Below are positions 18,604 through 27,192 of a DNA stretch of 64,000 nt, piece by piece (within the stretch, counting starts at the first letter, position 1; the number at the start of each line of letters is the position of its first letter). Under the pieces are notes generated by a model that saw only the letters and a list, made by a program, of their open reading frames with translations, was not told where the DNA came from and did not search any database. Location: positions 124,001-188,000 of the forward strand of contig NZ_JYII01000020.1 in the NCBI RefSeq assembly GCF_000948415.1. Direction: 5' to 3'. Both the position numbers and the translations under genes were made by a program. The DNA comes from Thalassospira sp. HJ. GTDB lineage: Bacteria; Pseudomonadota; Alphaproteobacteria; Rhodospirillales; Thalassospiraceae.

Positions 18604-19725
18604 TCAATTCCCCCGCCCTTCGAAGTCGATCCGTGGATCAACGAAGTGATAGCTGAGGTCACTGATCAGGTTCATGATCAGGCCAAACAGCGTGAAGAAA
18701 TAAAGGGTGGCAAACATCACCGGATAGTCACGCGTCATTACCGCGTTAAAACCAAGCAAACCGAGACCATCAAGTGAGAAGATCACCTCGATCAGGACCG
18801 AGCCGGTAAACAGCATACCAACCAGGGCACTGGGGAACCCGGCAATGATCAGAAGCATGGCGTTACGGAAGACGTGGCCATAGAGCACGCGCTTTTCGGT
18901 CAGGCCCTTGGCACGGGCGGTCACGACATATTGCTTGTTAATCTCATCCAGGAACGAGTTCTTGGTCAGCATGGTCAGGGTGGCAAAACCCGAAATCGTG
19001 AGGGCTATGATCGGCAGGGTCAGATGCCAGAAATAATCAACGATCTTGCCCCACAGGGACAGTTGTTCCCAATTTGACGATGTCAGCCCGCGTAACGGGA
19101 ACCAGTCAAGATAGGCCCCACCGGCAAACAGAACGATCAGCATGACGGCAAACAGGAAGCCCGGAATGGCAAAGCCGACAATGATGGCAGCAGACGACCA
19201 GATATCGAAGTTCGAGCCATCACGCACCGCCTTGGTAATGCCAAGCGGGATCGAGATGATGTAAATGATCAGCGTCGACCATATCCCCAGCGAGATCGAG
19301 ACCGGCATTTTATCAAGCACCAGATCGACGACATCGCGATCCTGGAAGTAGCTTTGGCCGAAATCAAACGTCAGATAGTTCTTCATCATCATCCAGAAGC
19401 GTTCGTGTGCTGGCTTGTCAAAGCCAAACTGCACTTCGAGCTGCTTGATGACTTCGGGATCGAGCCCTTGCGCACCGCGATAGTTCGATGTCGATGAGAA
19501 GTTGTTGCCCGAGGCCGATGGTGCGCCTGATGCAGAGCCCCCACCGCTATCCCCGCCCTGATTGGTAATGCGCGCGGTTGAAGAAACAGCCGTTCCCTGA
19601 AGCTGGGCTATCACCTGTTCAACCGGACCGCCAGGCGCAAATTGAATGATCGCGAAGTTCAGTACCATGATGCCAAACAGCGTGACCGGGATCAGCAGCA
19701 AACGCCGCAGAATATAGTTCAGCAT
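18604..19725 (-). CDS. yejB: Peptide ABC transporter permease YejB
   Basis: Second permease of the importer (373 residues), of the OppB-like type: [20 protein letters not shown] at the start and the coupling region [20 protein letters not shown] (about 290-309). A low-complexity Gly/Ser stretch ([19 protein letters not shown], about 58-76) lies in the first periplasmic loop. As far as I recall, the enterobacterial protein lacks an insert of this composition; it is probably a flexible spacer. The gene starts 3 nt after the yejA stop. It forms the channel with YejE and receives substrate from YejA. Confidence 0.93.
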   Translation of the reverse strand: MLNYILRRLLLIPVTLFGIMVLNFAIIQFAPGGPVEQVIAQLQGTAVSSTARITNQGGDSGGGSASGAPSASGNNFSSTSNYRGAQGLDPEVIKQLEVQFGFDKPAHERFWMMMKNYLTFDFGQSYFQDRDVVDLVLDKMPVSISLGIWSTLIIYIISIPLGITKAVRDGSNFDIWSSAAIIVGFAIPGFLFAVMLIVLFAGGAYLDWFPLRGLTSSNWEQLSLWGKIVDYFWHLTLPIIALTISGFATLTMLTKNSFLDEINKQYVVTARAKGLTEKRVLYGHVFRNAMLLIIAGFPSALVGMLFTGSVLIEVIFSLDGLGLLGFNAVMTRDYPVMFATLYFFTLFGLIMNLISDLSYHFVDPRIDFEGRGN

Positions 19726-19728
19726 GGC

Positions 19729-21681
19729 TTAGAATCCCCCCATCTTGAGCTTGGCTGATTTTTCGGGGTCGATCCACCAACGCATGACCGATGCCCCCTT
19801 AAGCGGGACATCCTTGGGACGGCCAAACACATTCCACCAGGCCAAACGTTCACCACCAAGATAGTATTGCGGAATCACGTAGTATCCCCACAACAGAACT
19901 CGATCGAGCGCATGGGTGGCAGTGACCAGCTCGTCCCAGCTATTTGCCGAGGCGACCTTGTCAATCATGGCATCAACCACGGGGCTTTTGATGCCAGCAA
20001 AGTTACGCGATCCGGGTTGATCGGCAGCTTCCGAGCTCCAGAACACGCGTTGCTCATTGCCCGGTGTCAGAGATTGTTGCCACCAGAACGTGATGGCTTC
20101 AAAATCGAAGGCCTGAATACGGTTGATCCATTGTCCGGTATCGATCAGGCGAATGTCCATGGTGATGCCAAGCTGTTTGAGGCGGGCCTTCATCACCAAA
20201 GCAATCTTTTCAATGCCCGGCTGACGAATGATCAGCTCGAACCGGAAAGGTTGCCCTGTTTCCTTATTGACCAGAACCTTGTCGCGCACTTCCCAGCCAG
20301 CTTCGTTTAGAAGCGTCATGGATTCACGTAGCGCCTTTCGACGCCCGTCAGCTTCGTCAAAGTTTGGAAGCTCGAAGGGTTGGGTAAAAAGTTCGGGCGG
20401 CAATTGATCGCGGTAAGGTTCCAACAAGGCCAATTCATTGCCGGTCGGGATGCCACTTGACGCCAGATCAGAATTGACAAAATAACTGTCAGTCCGCTTG
20501 TAGGCCCCATAGAACATGGCCTGGCTTAGCCATTGGAAATCAAAGCCGTATTGCAGTGCCTTGCGCACCCGCCAATCAGAAAACAGCGGCAAGCGGTTGT
20601 TAAAGACGTAGGCCTGCATGCCGACAGGCAAGTGATCCGGCAGGAATTCTTTCTGGATGTCCCCGCGTTCGACCGCAGGTGTTTTATAGGCGGTACTCCA
20701 GTCACGCGATGAATGTTCTGACCGCACCATATATTCCCCGGCCAGAAACGCCTGACGCTCGACCTCCGGGTCGAGGTAAACATCGTAGCGAATGGTATCG
20801 AAGTTACTCTGGCCGCGATTTACCGGAAGATCGGCCGCCCAGTAATCGGGATTGCGTTTATAGGTGATCCGGCGTCCTGCTTCGATGCTGTCGACCATGT
20901 ATGGTCCACTGCCAACCGGGATTTCGAACGTGGTTTTTGAGAAATCCTTACCGTCCCAGAACTTCTTGGGCATGATCGAAATGCCGGCCACGGTCATCGG
21001 GGTTTCGCGGTTATTTCCGGGTTTGAAAGTGAATTTGACCGTCAACTCATCAAGCGCCTCGGCCCCGTCGATCTGGGAAAAATACTGCCGGTAAACCGGG
21101 CTGCCTTTTTCGACCAGGATTTCATAGGAAAACACCACGTCTTCGGCGGTGATGTCGCTGCCATCCTGAAAACGCGCGCGCGGATCAAGGTGGAAGATGG
21201 CAAAGGATCGGTCTTCGGGGACTTCGATCGAGTGCGCAATCAGACCATACATTGCATAGGGTTCATCCGCACTCGAAGTCATCAGGCTATCATAGATCAG
21301 GCCTAGGCCTGCGGCGGGCGTCCCCTTAAGGGTAAAGGGATTAAGCGTATCGAACGGCGAGATCGAGGATTGCACCAGCGTGCCGCCCTTGGGCGCGTCG
21401 GGGTTCACATAATCAAAATGATGGAAGTCCGGCCCGTATTTCAGATCGCCATAAAGCGAAATGCCGTGTGATCGGGTGGTCAGCGGCGCGAGATCGGCCT
21501 CATCCACCGGGACTGTCGGTGCCGGGTTAATTACCGGTGTTTCGCCGCCTTGCGCGTTCGCGGGGTTGATCGGCACCATGGCCGTAAACAGGGTGAGTGC
21601 ACCGGCAAACAGGATGGATGTCATGGTCATGGCCAGACGTTCCCTGCCCGGCATTTTCATGCTGGCTGCATACGAAATCAT
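19729..21681 (-). CDS. yejA: Periplasmic peptide-binding protein YejA
   Basis: Extracellular solute-binding protein, family 5 (650 residues), first gene of yejABEF. A signal peptide is visible (SILFAGALTLFTAMVPINPANA, about 22-43 and cut after NAQG). The mature protein carries family-5 landmarks such as DAPKGGTLVQSSISPFDTLN, RFQDGSDITAEDVVFSYEI and RKALQYGFDFQWLSQAMFYG. The ATG at 21679-21681 has AGGGGAAG about 12 bases upstream; ATGs at residues 8 and 10 are alternatives. It delivers short peptides, and in enterobacteria microcin C, to the YejBE channel. Confidence 0.92.
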   Translation of the reverse strand: MISYAASMKMPGRERLAMTMTSILFAGALTLFTAMVPINPANAQGGETPVINPAPTVPVDEADLAPLTTRSHGISLYGDLKYGPDFHHFDYVNPDAPKGGTLVQSSISPFDTLNPFTLKGTPAAGLGLIYDSLMTSSADEPYAMYGLIAHSIEVPEDRSFAIFHLDPRARFQDGSDITAEDVVFSYEILVEKGSPVYRQYFSQIDGAEALDELTVKFTFKPGNNRETPMTVAGISIMPKKFWDGKDFSKTTFEIPVGSGPYMVDSIEAGRRITYKRNPDYWAADLPVNRGQSNFDTIRYDVYLDPEVERQAFLAGEYMVRSEHSSRDWSTAYKTPAVERGDIQKEFLPDHLPVGMQAYVFNNRLPLFSDWRVRKALQYGFDFQWLSQAMFYGAYKRTDSYFVNSDLASSGIPTGNELALLEPYRDQLPPELFTQPFELPNFDEADGRRKALRESMTLLNEAGWEVRDKVLVNKETGQPFRFELIIRQPGIEKIALVMKARLKQLGITMDIRLIDTGQWINRIQAFDFEAITFWWQQSLTPGNEQRVFWSSEAADQPGSRNFAGIKSPVVDAMIDKVASANSWDELVTATHALDRVLLWGYYVIPQYYLGGERLAWWNVFGRPKDVPLKGASVMRWWIDPEKSAKLKMGGF

Positions 21682-21855
21682 GTGATTGTCGACTTCCCCT
21701 GATGCAAGCTGATCACTGCTTTATTATGTGGACTTAATCTGTGCGGTGCAATCGGTGGTCGGGCATTGACAATGTGTCATGCCGTCCACCTGTGAAAGAT
21801 GCCACACTAGAAGTATCTGATAGTCACTACTAAATCGTTCAATTTCAAGGCACCA

Positions 21856-22791
21856 TCACGTGACTTTGCCGTAGGACGAGTCTTTTTGGCTCAGTTTTCG
21901 CCGGGAGGTTTCAAGCTTGATCTCGGCCATCAACCAGTCGCGAAATGCCTTGACCTTGCGGCGCTCCAAACGGCCGCGCGGATAGACCAGCGAATAGGCA
22001 TAGGGACTGTCGACCGGCAGATCAAACGGCACCGTCAAACGGTTGGTGACAACATATTCCCCGATCATCGCCGGATCGGAAATCACCACGCCAAAGCCGC
22101 TTGCCGCGGCCTCCATCGCCATATCAAGGGTGGCAAAAACCGGCCCCTTGGTGCCATCGACGCCCTGAATGCCCGTACCTTCAAGCCAGATGCGCCAGTC
22201 TTCGCGCTGGGCCGAGCAATGCAGAAGCGTCACACCCGCGAGGTCTTCGGGGGTTTTGAGTTGCTTGGCTAGGCTTGGGTGGCACACCGGCAGCAGGCGT
22301 TCACCGGTCAGGAATTCATGAACGAGCTGTTCGTTCGCGTGGTCGGCAAAACGGATGGCGATATCGACCTCGTTAAAATCGACCGAGGCCAGATCATCGT
22401 TATAGGTGCCCAGCTGGACCTGAAAATCGGGATATTCCATCTGAAAACGACCCAGCCGTGGCACGATCCAGCGCATGGAAAACGTCAGCGGGGCGGACAC
22501 GGACAGCAAGGTGTCATCCGCGCGATCTTCGACCTTGGCCACCGCATCTTCGATGGCATCAAAGGCGGGTGTCAGGGATTCCAACAGGTTCTGACCCGCG
22601 CGGGTCAACCGCAGGCTTCTGTGGTGGCGTTCAAACAGCTGGCGACCAAGCACCTCTTCGAGATGCTGCACCTGTCGACTGACAGCCCCTTGGGTCACGT
22701 TAAGCTCATGTGACGCTTTGGTGAAACTTTCGAGTCTTCCGGCTACTTCGAAGGCACGAAGCGCATTTAGCGGCAATGGACGGCGTTTCAT
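21856..22791 (-). CDS. LysR family regulator, GcvA-like
   Basis: LysR-type transcriptional regulator (311 residues from ATG at 22789-22791; a GTG three codons earlier is possible). The N-terminal HTH opens PLPLNALRAFEVAGRLESF, with recognition region NVTQGAVSRQVQHLEEVLG (about 31-49). An effector-binding domain with two alpha/beta lobes follows. The PLPLNALRAFE opening is typical of the GcvA subgroup. It does not neighbour glycine-cleavage genes; the nearest divergent unit is the DUF1127 gene beyond repeat copy 2. The targets cannot be told from context. Confidence 0.9.
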   Translation of the reverse strand: MKRRPLPLNALRAFEVAGRLESFTKASHELNVTQGAVSRQVQHLEEVLGRQLFERHHRSLRLTRAGQNLLESLTPAFDAIEDAVAKVEDRADDTLLSVSAPLTFSMRWIVPRLGRFQMEYPDFQVQLGTYNDDLASVDFNEVDIAIRFADHANEQLVHEFLTGERLLPVCHPSLAKQLKTPEDLAGVTLLHCSAQREDWRIWLEGTGIQGVDGTKGPVFATLDMAMEAAASGFGVVISDPAMIGEYVVTNRLTVPFDLPVDSPYAYSLVYPRGRLERRKVKAFRDWLMAEIKLETSRRKLSQKDSSYGKVT

Positions 22792-22877
22792 GACAGACAC
22801 TTTGCATGAGTTTTAGTCATGCAATGATGACAAAAGGTGGTTTGAGCGCAAGCATTTTTTCCGGTAACCCTGAGTTA

Positions 22878-23144
22878 AGAGCGTGTTGTACTAAATCTGC
22901 TTCACTTTGTTTGTTTTTGGCGTGCCCTTTGGCAAGGCACAGCGTGCAGAGCGATGCGGCGCATCGGTCAAACGATGTAACGCCGCGAAAGGCCGCCAAA
23001 ATCAAACCCTTCGGGCCGGGACATCCTTCCGCCCCGCAGCGTCAGGATCTTCGACCGTAGCCCCGGCTACGCTCTGCAGACCCTTCCTAGCAGGACAAAA
23101 GGATGCCCTCGGCAAAGGGATGCAGGTTTAGTACAGCACGCTCT
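22878..23144 (+). repeat. Structured ~266-bp repeat element, copy 2
   Basis: Second copy, in the gap between the LysR gene and the DUF1127 gene, ending 68 bp before the latter. Terminal arms (22878-22909 and 23113-23144) begin AGAGCGTGTTGTACTAAA; over 32 positions they pair with two G-U wobbles and two mismatches. The inner stem 22909-22921 / 22995-23007 has one mismatch, CATCCTT pairs with AAGGATG (23022-23028 / 23099-23105), and hairpins CGATGC/GCATCG and CGTAGCC/GGCTACG are kept. The interior is about 80% like copies 1 and 3 by eye. Confidence 0.9.
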
Positions 23145-23212
23145 GACAGAGATTATCGATGCAGGGCCGCTGAATTGTTGAGAGCAGGCCTAGTTTCAAA
23201 AGGATTAGAGCA

Positions 23213-23422
23213 ATGGTTGCTATCACCAAAGAAGTTGGCGCATTCACCGCCACCCATCGTCATCACAATGCCACCAGCCTGCTGGAGCTGCCGCGTACTT
23301 GGGTCAAACGTTACGACCTGCGTCAGAAGCTGGCCGACATGGACGCACACATGCTGCGCGATATCGGTTGGACCGTCTATGACGCGAAACGCGAAGCGGC
23401 CAAGCCGTTCTGGAAAGCTTAA
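23213..23422 (+). CDS. DUF1127 small protein
   Basis: Protein of 69 residues ending in the DUF1127 domain: LRQKLADMDAHMLRDIGW (about 36-53), rich in Arg/Lys at both ends. DUF1127 proteins are common in alphaproteobacteria; some bind RNA or help phosphate and carbon metabolism, but no function can be assigned here. AAGGA precedes the ATG by about nine bases. Repeat copy 2 ends 68 bp upstream, so its promoter may lie in or next to that element. A possible 33-codon frame and three hairpins follow. Confidence 0.85.
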   Translation: MVAITKEVGAFTATHRHHNATSLLELPRTWVKRYDLRQKLADMDAHMLRDIGWTVYDAKREAAKPFWKA

Positions 23423-23457
23423 CCCGCGCGCAAGCGCATTATACCGAGTATTTTGTC

Positions 23458-23559
23458 ATGCAGAACAATGTATCCCCGCTGCACAGCGCAATTACTTTCC
23501 CGCTCCAGGTTCTGATTGAAGCCCTGATGGACGCGTGGAAAGGCCTTAGCCTTAAATAA
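23458..23559 (+). CDS. Possible 33-residue peptide after the DUF1127 gene
   Basis: ATG at 23458 opens a 33-codon frame (MQNNVSPLHSAITFPLQVLI at the start, ending DAWKGLSLK). It lies 35 bp after the DUF1127 stop on the same strand. It is amphipathic and recalls the N-terminal helix of small DUF1127 proteins, so it may be a remnant or a tiny second member. No convincing ribosome site is seen. It could be chance. Confidence 0.3.
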   Translation: MQNNVSPLHSAITFPLQVLIEALMDAWKGLSLK

Positions 23560-23564
23560 GGCTT

Positions 23565-23608
23565 CAGGGTCAGAACCATTCAAACCAAATTGACTGGTTC
23601 TGACCCTG
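23565..23608. repeat. 14-bp inverted repeat hairpin
   Basis: CAGGGTCAGAACCA (23565-23578) and TGGTTCTGACCCTG (23595-23608) are perfect reverse complements around a 16-nt loop. There is no T-run after it. A second perfect hairpin follows at 23621-23654 (CGCATGTTCC / GGAACATGCG), then the terminator. Together they may stabilise the 3' end of the DUF1127 mRNA or be a REP-like repeat. Confidence 0.7.
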
Positions 23609-23660
23609 CGAATCCCTGAGCGCATGTTCCAGCCTCCCCCCGGAGGAACATGCGTAGATA

Positions 23661-23697
23661 AATGCCGGTCACAATCCCCTTGTGACCGGCATTTTTT
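23661..23697. terminator. Strong bidirectional terminator
   Basis: A 14-bp perfect stem AATGCCGGTCACAA / TTGTGACCGGCATT with a short loop, followed by a T-run on the plus strand and with A-rich DNA before it. It separates the plus-strand DUF1127 gene from the convergent minus-strand methyltransferase. Confidence 0.9.
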
Positions 23698-23715
23698 ATT
23701 GGCCTTGGCGATACG

Positions 23716-24984
23716 CTACTTCTTCTCGGGATAGCGCAGATACATCAGGTTTGCCGCGTTCAGCACCGAATACATCACCGCGAACTGGGCGTTGAATTCG
23801 AACTTTTCGGGCTTGGGATCAAACATGTCATAGATCTCGCCAATCGAGCGCTTGCCATCAATGCGCGACAGGATCGCAGGCGATGCCGAGGGCATGGTAC
23901 GCGTCACGGCAAGCCCTGTGAAGGTGATCTTGATATTGCCGGTCTTGGCAACCGAACGCGCCAAGTTTGCCCCTTCTATACGAGTGAAGGTTGGAATCAA
24001 TTCAGGCGACGGGACCGGTGGTTTGACCTTGTTCTTGGCCTTAACGACATAAAAAATGTGCTTGGTGATGTTGCCCGCCATCAGCTCTGCCAGCGCAGCG
24101 CGATCTCGGAACGGCACATGAACCGCCTTATCAAGCACATCATGGCGCGAACAGTAGGTGGTCGGGTCATAGCGCATCGGTTCGATAAAGTTCTGCAGGC
24201 GCAGGCCAGCGCCCTCGACAAAATCAAAGACTTCATCGACGCGATAGGCGCGGTCCTGCTGATGCAGAAGAAGGTCATAGAACCCGGCATCGCCACCATG
24301 GATGTGATCGCCGACAAACGGATTGCGTTTGAGCCAGTTGGTCCCGGGAAGCGAATTAAACAGCGCCTTGCCGAAATGAAGGCGTTTGGCCCCGCCGGCC
24401 TTGGCATTAAGGCGCTCCATCATTTCCTGCATGTGATAGACGCCCTGGCGACCAATCTCGCCATAGACCATTAGCCCCATGCCACCATTGGGTTTGAGCG
24501 CATCGGTCAGTGCCTTGAGCCCGGCATCGGGATCGGGCAGGTGATGGAGCACACCGCAGCAATCAATATAGTCGAACGGGCCGTATTCTGCGGCCAGATC
24601 AACAAAGGATCCGGTGACAAAGGTGACGTTCTTTTCAAGATTGCGGCGCTTGATGCGGGCTTCGGCAATGGCGCGCGAGCTTTCGGACAGATCGATATAG
24701 ACGATCTCGGCCTTGGCTTTGCGGTCACGCGCCTGCTGGGCCAGCATAACCAGCGCATCGCCGGTGCCACCACCTGCGACAAGGATTTTGATTTTGCCTT
24801 TGGCCGATGGATCGCGCCCGCCAAAGACAAAATGAACGACCTCGTCCCAGTTGCCCGGCGATCCGGTAATCAGGCGCTTGTCCTCATCCTCCGGATTCCG
24901 GTCCGGATAGGGATAGGTTTCATACTGATCACGGGTCTTTTCAGAAGACTGGACGTGATCGGGCCTGTTTTTGTCGTCGGGCAT
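23716..24984 (-). CDS. Class I SAM-dependent methyltransferase with C-terminal extension
   Basis: Protein of 422 residues. The N-terminal half is a Rossmann methyltransferase: motif I ILVAGGGTGDALVMLA (about 67-82), acidic loop VYIDLSESS, and YIDCCGVLHHLPDPDAGLKA (about 138-157), the typical post-motif-II region. An opening DQYETYPYPDRNPED is common in a group of uncharacterised proteobacterial methyltransferases. The C-terminal ~130 residues form a second domain that looks like a winged-helix or PqqD-like module (IDGKRSIGEIYDMFDP). The substrate is unknown. Repeat copy 3 lies just upstream of its start. Confidence 0.85.
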   Translation of the reverse strand: MPDDKNRPDHVQSSEKTRDQYETYPYPDRNPEDEDKRLITGSPGNWDEVVHFVFGGRDPSAKGKIKILVAGGGTGDALVMLAQQARDRKAKAEIVYIDLSESSRAIAEARIKRRNLEKNVTFVTGSFVDLAAEYGPFDYIDCCGVLHHLPDPDAGLKALTDALKPNGGMGLMVYGEIGRQGVYHMQEMMERLNAKAGGAKRLHFGKALFNSLPGTNWLKRNPFVGDHIHGGDAGFYDLLLHQQDRAYRVDEVFDFVEGAGLRLQNFIEPMRYDPTTYCSRHDVLDKAVHVPFRDRAALAELMAGNITKHIFYVVKAKNKVKPPVPSPELIPTFTRIEGANLARSVAKTGNIKITFTGLAVTRTMPSASPAILSRIDGKRSIGEIYDMFDPKPEKFEFNAQFAVMYSVLNAANLMYLRYPEKK

Positions 24985-25041
24985 TGCGGCGAAATCCGGC
25001 AGAGAAGTGGTTGGGACGCGGGTATCCTATACCAACGAATC

Positions 25042-25306
25042 AGAGCGTGTTGAGCGAAATCTGATTAACTTTGTATGTTTTTGGCGCGCACTTTGGCAAG
25101 GCACGGCGTGCAGAGCGATGCGGCGCATCGGTCAAACGGTGTAACGCTGCGAAAGGCCGCCAAAAACATACCCTTCGGGCCGACCAACCCTTTGCCCCTC
25201 GGCGTCAAAGTCCTTGCCCGTAGCACCACTACGCTCTGCGGACCTTTCCTTGCGGAACAAAGGGTTGCCTTCGGCAAAGTAAAACAGATTTCGCGCAACA
25301 CGCTCT
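25042..25306 (+). repeat. Structured ~266-bp repeat element, copy 3
   Basis: Third copy, between the methyltransferase and the quinone-oxidoreductase gene. Terminal arms begin AGAGCGTGTTGAGCGAAATC and pair at 29 of 32 positions (25042-25073 / 25275-25306). The inner stem 25073-25085 / 25159-25171 (GTATGTTTTTGGC) is perfect, as is 25185-25194 / 25258-25267 (CAACCCTTTG). Hairpins CGATGC/GCATCG and CGTAG/CTACG are kept. Stem sequences differ from copies 1 and 2 on both sides together. Confidence 0.9.
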
Positions 25307-25326
25307 TGTTAAGAAAATCCGCGTAT

Positions 25327-26319
25327 TTACCTGTTTGCACGACAATCGATCACAAGCTTGCCGGTTGCACTGCGATCGCGGATAGACGCCAGGGCCTCCA
25401 TCGCGCCTTCAAGGCGATAAATGTGCGAAATCATCGGGCGGATCGCCCCGGATTTCAGGCGATCGAGCAGCTCTGCCATGCCTGCTTGTGCGATATCGGG
25501 ATTCTGTTCGAGATAGGCGCCAAAATAAAAGCCGATGGCGGTGACATTCTTGACCAGCAGGATATTGGCCGGGATTTGCGGCACCGTGCCGCTGGCAAAG
25601 CCGATGAGAAGCATGCGCGCACCGGGCGCAACACAGCGCAGGCTTTGATCAAACACATCCCCGCCGACCGGATCATAGACGACATCGACCCCTTTGGGCT
25701 TTCCAAGCGGGCTTGTGATCTCAAGCACCCGATCGCGGATGTTTTCGGACTTATAGTCAATGACATGATCCGCGCCATGTTCGCGCGCGATCTGGCATTT
25801 GTCCGCCCCACCCGCCGTGGCGATTACAATGCCCCCCAGAAGCTTGGCGCATTCGACCGCCGTCAGGCCGACCCCGCCGGCCGCACCATGGACCAGAACA
25901 ACCTCGCCCGGTTTGACTTCGGCGCGATATTTCAAGGCAAACCAGCTTGTGCCATAGGCAACCTGGAAGGCAGATGCACTTTCGAAATCCACACCATCTG
26001 GCAGCGGGATCACAAGACTGCCATCGGCAATCACCTGTTCGGCATACCCGCCCCAATCGGGCAGCGCCATGACCGCATCGCCGGGTTTGACATGGGTGAC
26101 ACCATCGCCAACGGCGCGCACCGTGCCACTGACTTCAAAGCCCGGAGAAAACGGACCAACGGGACGTTTTTGATATTTGCCGAGCAAAATCAGGGTATCG
26201 GCGAAATTGACCCCGCAGGCGGCAACATCAATCAGGACCTGACCGGGCCCGACGACGGGATCCGGGGCATCGATCCATTGTGGTTCTTCGCCAAATGCGT
26301 TGCACACCCACGCCTTCAT
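25327..26319 (-). CDS. NADPH:quinone oxidoreductase family protein
   Basis: Medium-chain (zinc-free) oxidoreductase of the quinone reductase branch (330 residues). The N-terminal GroES-like domain opens MKAWVCNAFGEEPQWIDAPD, and a Rossmann domain with VLVHGAAGGVGLTAVECAKL (about 144-163) binds NADPH. There are no structural-zinc cysteines, as expected for quinone reductases and crotonyl-CoA-like enzymes. The start at 26319 is chosen because homology begins at MKAWVC; 22 further upstream codons are open but unlike protein. Repeat copy 3 lies 20 bp after its stop. Confidence 0.9.
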   Translation of the reverse strand: MKAWVCNAFGEEPQWIDAPDPVVGPGQVLIDVAACGVNFADTLILLGKYQKRPVGPFSPGFEVSGTVRAVGDGVTHVKPGDAVMALPDWGGYAEQVIADGSLVIPLPDGVDFESASAFQVAYGTSWFALKYRAEVKPGEVVLVHGAAGGVGLTAVECAKLLGGIVIATAGGADKCQIAREHGADHVIDYKSENIRDRVLEITSPLGKPKGVDVVYDPVGGDVFDQSLRCVAPGARMLLIGFASGTVPQIPANILLVKNVTAIGFYFGAYLEQNPDIAQAGMAELLDRLKSGAIRPMISHIYRLEGAMEALASIRDRSATGKLVIDCRANR

Positions 26320-26446
26320 CCCGGTTTTCCTGCCTGTTGTGATCCTGATGCCCGGCAGTGTGCCGTGCACAATAGTCCGAGACAAGCCGACAAAGGACTA
26401 AACCCGCGCGGGATCGGGCGGGTCGAACAGCAAAAATCGAACGGGA

Positions 26447-26752
26447 TCAGAAAATGCGCTGACGCTTGCGCTTGCGGGTCAGCAGAAGAAGAATGGCAGA
26501 GGGTACAAACAGCACGACAAGCGCCGGGGCCAACAGAACAGGCACAAAGATGGTGTCCCACGCCCAGACAGAAATATAGCGCTGAATGACGGATTGCAGC
26601 AGGTTCAGGCTGCCGGTATCAAGGCGATACCAGAGCTCGCCCGCGGCGACCAATCGAAAACTGCCTGTTTGAAGCGCGGTAATGGAATCATCGACCAGCA
26701 CGGCGATGCTGGCGAATAGCAGTAACCATCCCAACGCCCGGAAAAACCACAT
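26447..26752 (-). CDS. Small two-helix membrane protein of unknown function
   Basis: Protein of 101 residues with a hydrophobic helix near the N-terminus (WFFRALGWLLLFASIAVLV) and another at the C-terminal side (about 65-90), ending in a strongly basic tail, LLTRKRKRQRIF. The start is the ATG at 26750-26752 with GGAGAGG immediately upstream; a TTG four codons earlier would fall in that ribosome site. By pattern it resembles small conserved proteins of alphaproteobacteria (PetM-like or DUF types), but I do not recognise a family. It is unlinked to its neighbours by overlap. Confidence 0.7.
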   Translation of the reverse strand: MWFFRALGWLLLFASIAVLVDDSITALQTGSFRLVAAGELWYRLDTGSLNLLQSVIQRYISVWAWDTIFVPVLLAPALVVLFVPSAILLLLTRKRKRQRIF

Positions 26753-27102
26753 TATCCTCTCCAAACTACCTGTCAGGGTCGGTATATTAGCAAATATTGC
26801 CGATACCCTAACGGGTCTGTGCGACTGTCGTAAAGGGGGCTTTCACGGACCCCTGTTTCGCGTAACAGTCGCAAACGCTTACCTCAAACCTTACGGATGA
26901 GACCTCAACAAGAAGTAAAGATTATGGCAAGGCCTTCATTACCAAGGGTTTCAGACGGTTAAGTACCAAAACAGCAGGGTGCTTTACGGGGGTATTCAGG
27001 GGGATTTGAGCAAAGTGAAAAAAGAGGCTGATTGGGCCTTGTCAAGCGCGGGCGTCTCGGCTAATGTCCGCCCGCTTTCGCGATATATCAAAGATCGCAT
27101 GT
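26753..27102 (+). other. Intergenic region with one long hairpin upstream of tRNA-Ser
   Basis: There is no convincing gene. TGCGACTGT (26820-26828) and ACAGTCGCA (26865-26873) are perfect 9-bp complements around a 36-nt insert that itself contains AGGGG/CCCCT, giving a two-step stem. Nothing else stands out until the tRNA promoter. Confidence 0.55.
27039..27067 (+). promoter_or_regulatory. Promoter of tRNA-Ser
   Basis: TTGTCA (27039-27044) and TAATGT (27062-27067) with a 17-bp spacer, 35 bp before the mature tRNA 5' end, followed by a GC-rich discriminator as is usual for stringently controlled stable-RNA promoters. A GCGGGCG/CGCCCGC inverted repeat (27048-27054 / 27069-27075) spans the -10 region. 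Confidence 0.65.
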
Positions 27103-27192
27103 GGAGAGGTGGCCGAGTGGTTTAAGGCGCACGCCTGGAAAGCGTGTTGGGGTGTAAGCCCCTCAGGGGTTCGAATCCCCTCCTCTCTGCCA
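27103..27192 (+). tRNA. tRNA-Ser (anticodon GGA)
   Basis: A 90-nt class II tRNA. The acceptor strand GGAGAGG pairs with CCTCTCT, followed by discriminator G and an encoded CCA. The anticodon stem CACGC/GCGTG encloses loop CTGGAAA with anticodon GGA at 27137-27139, reading UCC/UCU serine codons. A long variable arm and a GGTTCGAATCC T-loop are present. It stands alone, just beyond the end of the MNIO operon, which is transcribed toward it. Confidence 0.97.

Noticed and set aside
22817..25340. Short frames within repeat copies 2 and 3 sharing a PFDRCAASLCTPCLAK-like string
   Set aside because: The similarity comes from the repeat itself. There are no ribosome sites and the pairing arms vary in a non-coding manner.
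25075..26589. Plus-strand 504-codon open frame opposite the quinone reductase
   Set aside because: Antisense shadow of a well-supported gene, starting in a repeat; composition is not protein-like.
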